A DNA stretch of 64,000 nt, taken from the NCBI GenBank assembly GCA_018812525.1, contig JAHJDE010000093.1, positions 91,288 through 155,287 on the forward strand, written 5' to 3'. The notes under the pieces are model-generated. The model saw only the letters and a list, made by a program, of their open reading frames with translations, made no database searches and was not told where the DNA came from. This DNA is from Gammaproteobacteria bacterium. Its GTDB lineage: Bacteria; Pseudomonadota; Gammaproteobacteria; Chromatiales; Chromatiaceae. A program made the translations under genes and the position numbers. Shown piece after piece: positions 63,437 to 64,000 of this stretch. Within the stretch, counting starts at the first letter, position 1; every line of letters begins with the position of its first letter.

Positions 63437-64000
63437 TGAGGCTATTTCTCCTTCCGGTCGACGCATAGAGGGCGAAATCGGCCTGGTTGAATAACTCGGC
63501 GACATTGCGCATGCCGGCCTTGAATTCCGCGATGCCAATGGAGAGGCTGGTTCTGATCTGATGCTGACCGTAGGGTAGGGGCTTGTCATGGAACAGGGCC
63601 AGCAAGCGGTCCCCGATCAGCCGGGCCTCCCGGATGGATGATCCTTCCAGCAACAGAACGAATTCGTGCTCCGAATAGCGGGCCAGGAGATGGGTCTTCC
63701 TGAGTCCCTATGTTGTGAATGCGGTGAATACCGCGGACCAGGAGAACATCCTGGATCTGCTCACCGTATTGGCTGGCTATCCCCTCGATGGCATCGAAGG
63801 TGAACAGGAGCAAGCTCAAGGGAATTTCCTCTGTGGCCGCCTTGCGGAAAGCACGATTGAGGTGCGTATTCAGGACATGCTTGGTATGGCAGCCGGTCAG
63901 CGCATCCGTTTTGGCCGGATGGTGGCCGTCATCCAGTTCGCCCCGTGCCGGGTCTTTACCGGAGATGAATTTGAGCCGGGTCTTGCCGACCCTAATGATA
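63339..64000 (-). pseudogene. Degenerate, frameshifted GGDEF-domain gene (right end of window)
   Basis: Reading from the right edge, one frame gives a GGDEF start (TDALTGCHTKHVLNTHLNRA, then LLLFTFDAIEGIASQYGEQI). After a shift near 63700-63720 the next frame gives ARYSEHEFVLLLEGS and LSIGIAEFKAG ... LFNQADFALYAST. The active-site motif GG(D/E)EF reads SEHEF and the FK of the nucleotide loop is missing, so activity would be lost even without the frameshift. The 3' end overlaps the acyltransferase gene by 98 nt. A sequencing error at the shift cannot be excluded. Confidence 0.75.

Overview
The window is a GC-rich chromosomal segment of a gammaproteobacterium, most likely a sulfur-oxidising relative of the Chromatiales. 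Two kinds of evidence point there. One is gene order typical of Gammaproteobacteria: ftsY-ftsE-ftsX-rpoH, polA next to engB, def-fmt-rsmB-DUF4390-ntrY-ntrX-trkA facing LysM-dprA-smg-topA, and ribF-ileS-lspA. The other is a complete dissimilatory sulfite-oxidation block (aprBA plus qmoAB-hdrCB) on the right. Genes are densely packed, with many 1 to 11 nt overlaps. I found no tRNA, rRNA, CRISPR array, prophage or intact insertion sequence.

Left end (1-6.8 kb): the most unusual region. A eukaryote-like oxidosqualene cyclase (DCTAE motif, not the DXDD type of squalene-hopene cyclases) overlaps a sterol C-24 methyltransferase-type gene. A hydrophobe-exporting RND permease converges on the pair and is cut by the window edge. 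Upstream on the same strand lie an AmmeMemoRadiSam radical SAM enzyme and a universal stress protein. Together they suggest that this bacterium makes a cyclised sterol, alkylates its side chain and moves it across the envelope.

6.9-22.7 kb: housekeeping genes. These are ferredoxin, coaD, rsmD, a catalytic/non-catalytic M16 protease pair, ftsYEX, rpoH with a CIRCE operator at its promoter, a zinc metallopeptidase, lspA-ileS-ribF, a Uma2 nuclease remnant, speE, and a thioredoxin-DsbD-like membrane protein whose start codon overlaps that of speE.

22.7-32.1 kb: a 2-oxoglutarate dioxygenase-like protein, a small secreted protein, speA (polyamines), polA, a candidate small RNA in the Spot 42/ErsA position with a sigma-E-like promoter, engB, copper-delivery genes (SCO, PCuAC), a lipoprotein and an unknown protein.

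32.1-51.6 kb: a 1275-residue FAD/Fe-S oxidoreductase fusion, tsaC, purE, topA, smg, dprA and a LysM protein. Divergent from these run def-fmt-rsmB-DUF4390-ntrY-ntrX-trkA. NtrX lacks the sigma-54 contact loop. A thioredoxin/HEAT protein closes the region.

51.6-61 kb: energy metabolism. AprBA oxidises sulfite with AMP to adenylylsulfate. QmoAB with HdrC/HdrB-like subunits, encoded convergently, should pass the electrons to the quinone pool. A YkgJ-family cysteine-cluster protein sits between the two blocks, bounded by two strong terminators.

61-64 kb: a metallophosphoesterase, an acyltransferase-3 membrane protein and a frameshifted, catalytically degenerate GGDEF gene that runs off the right edge.
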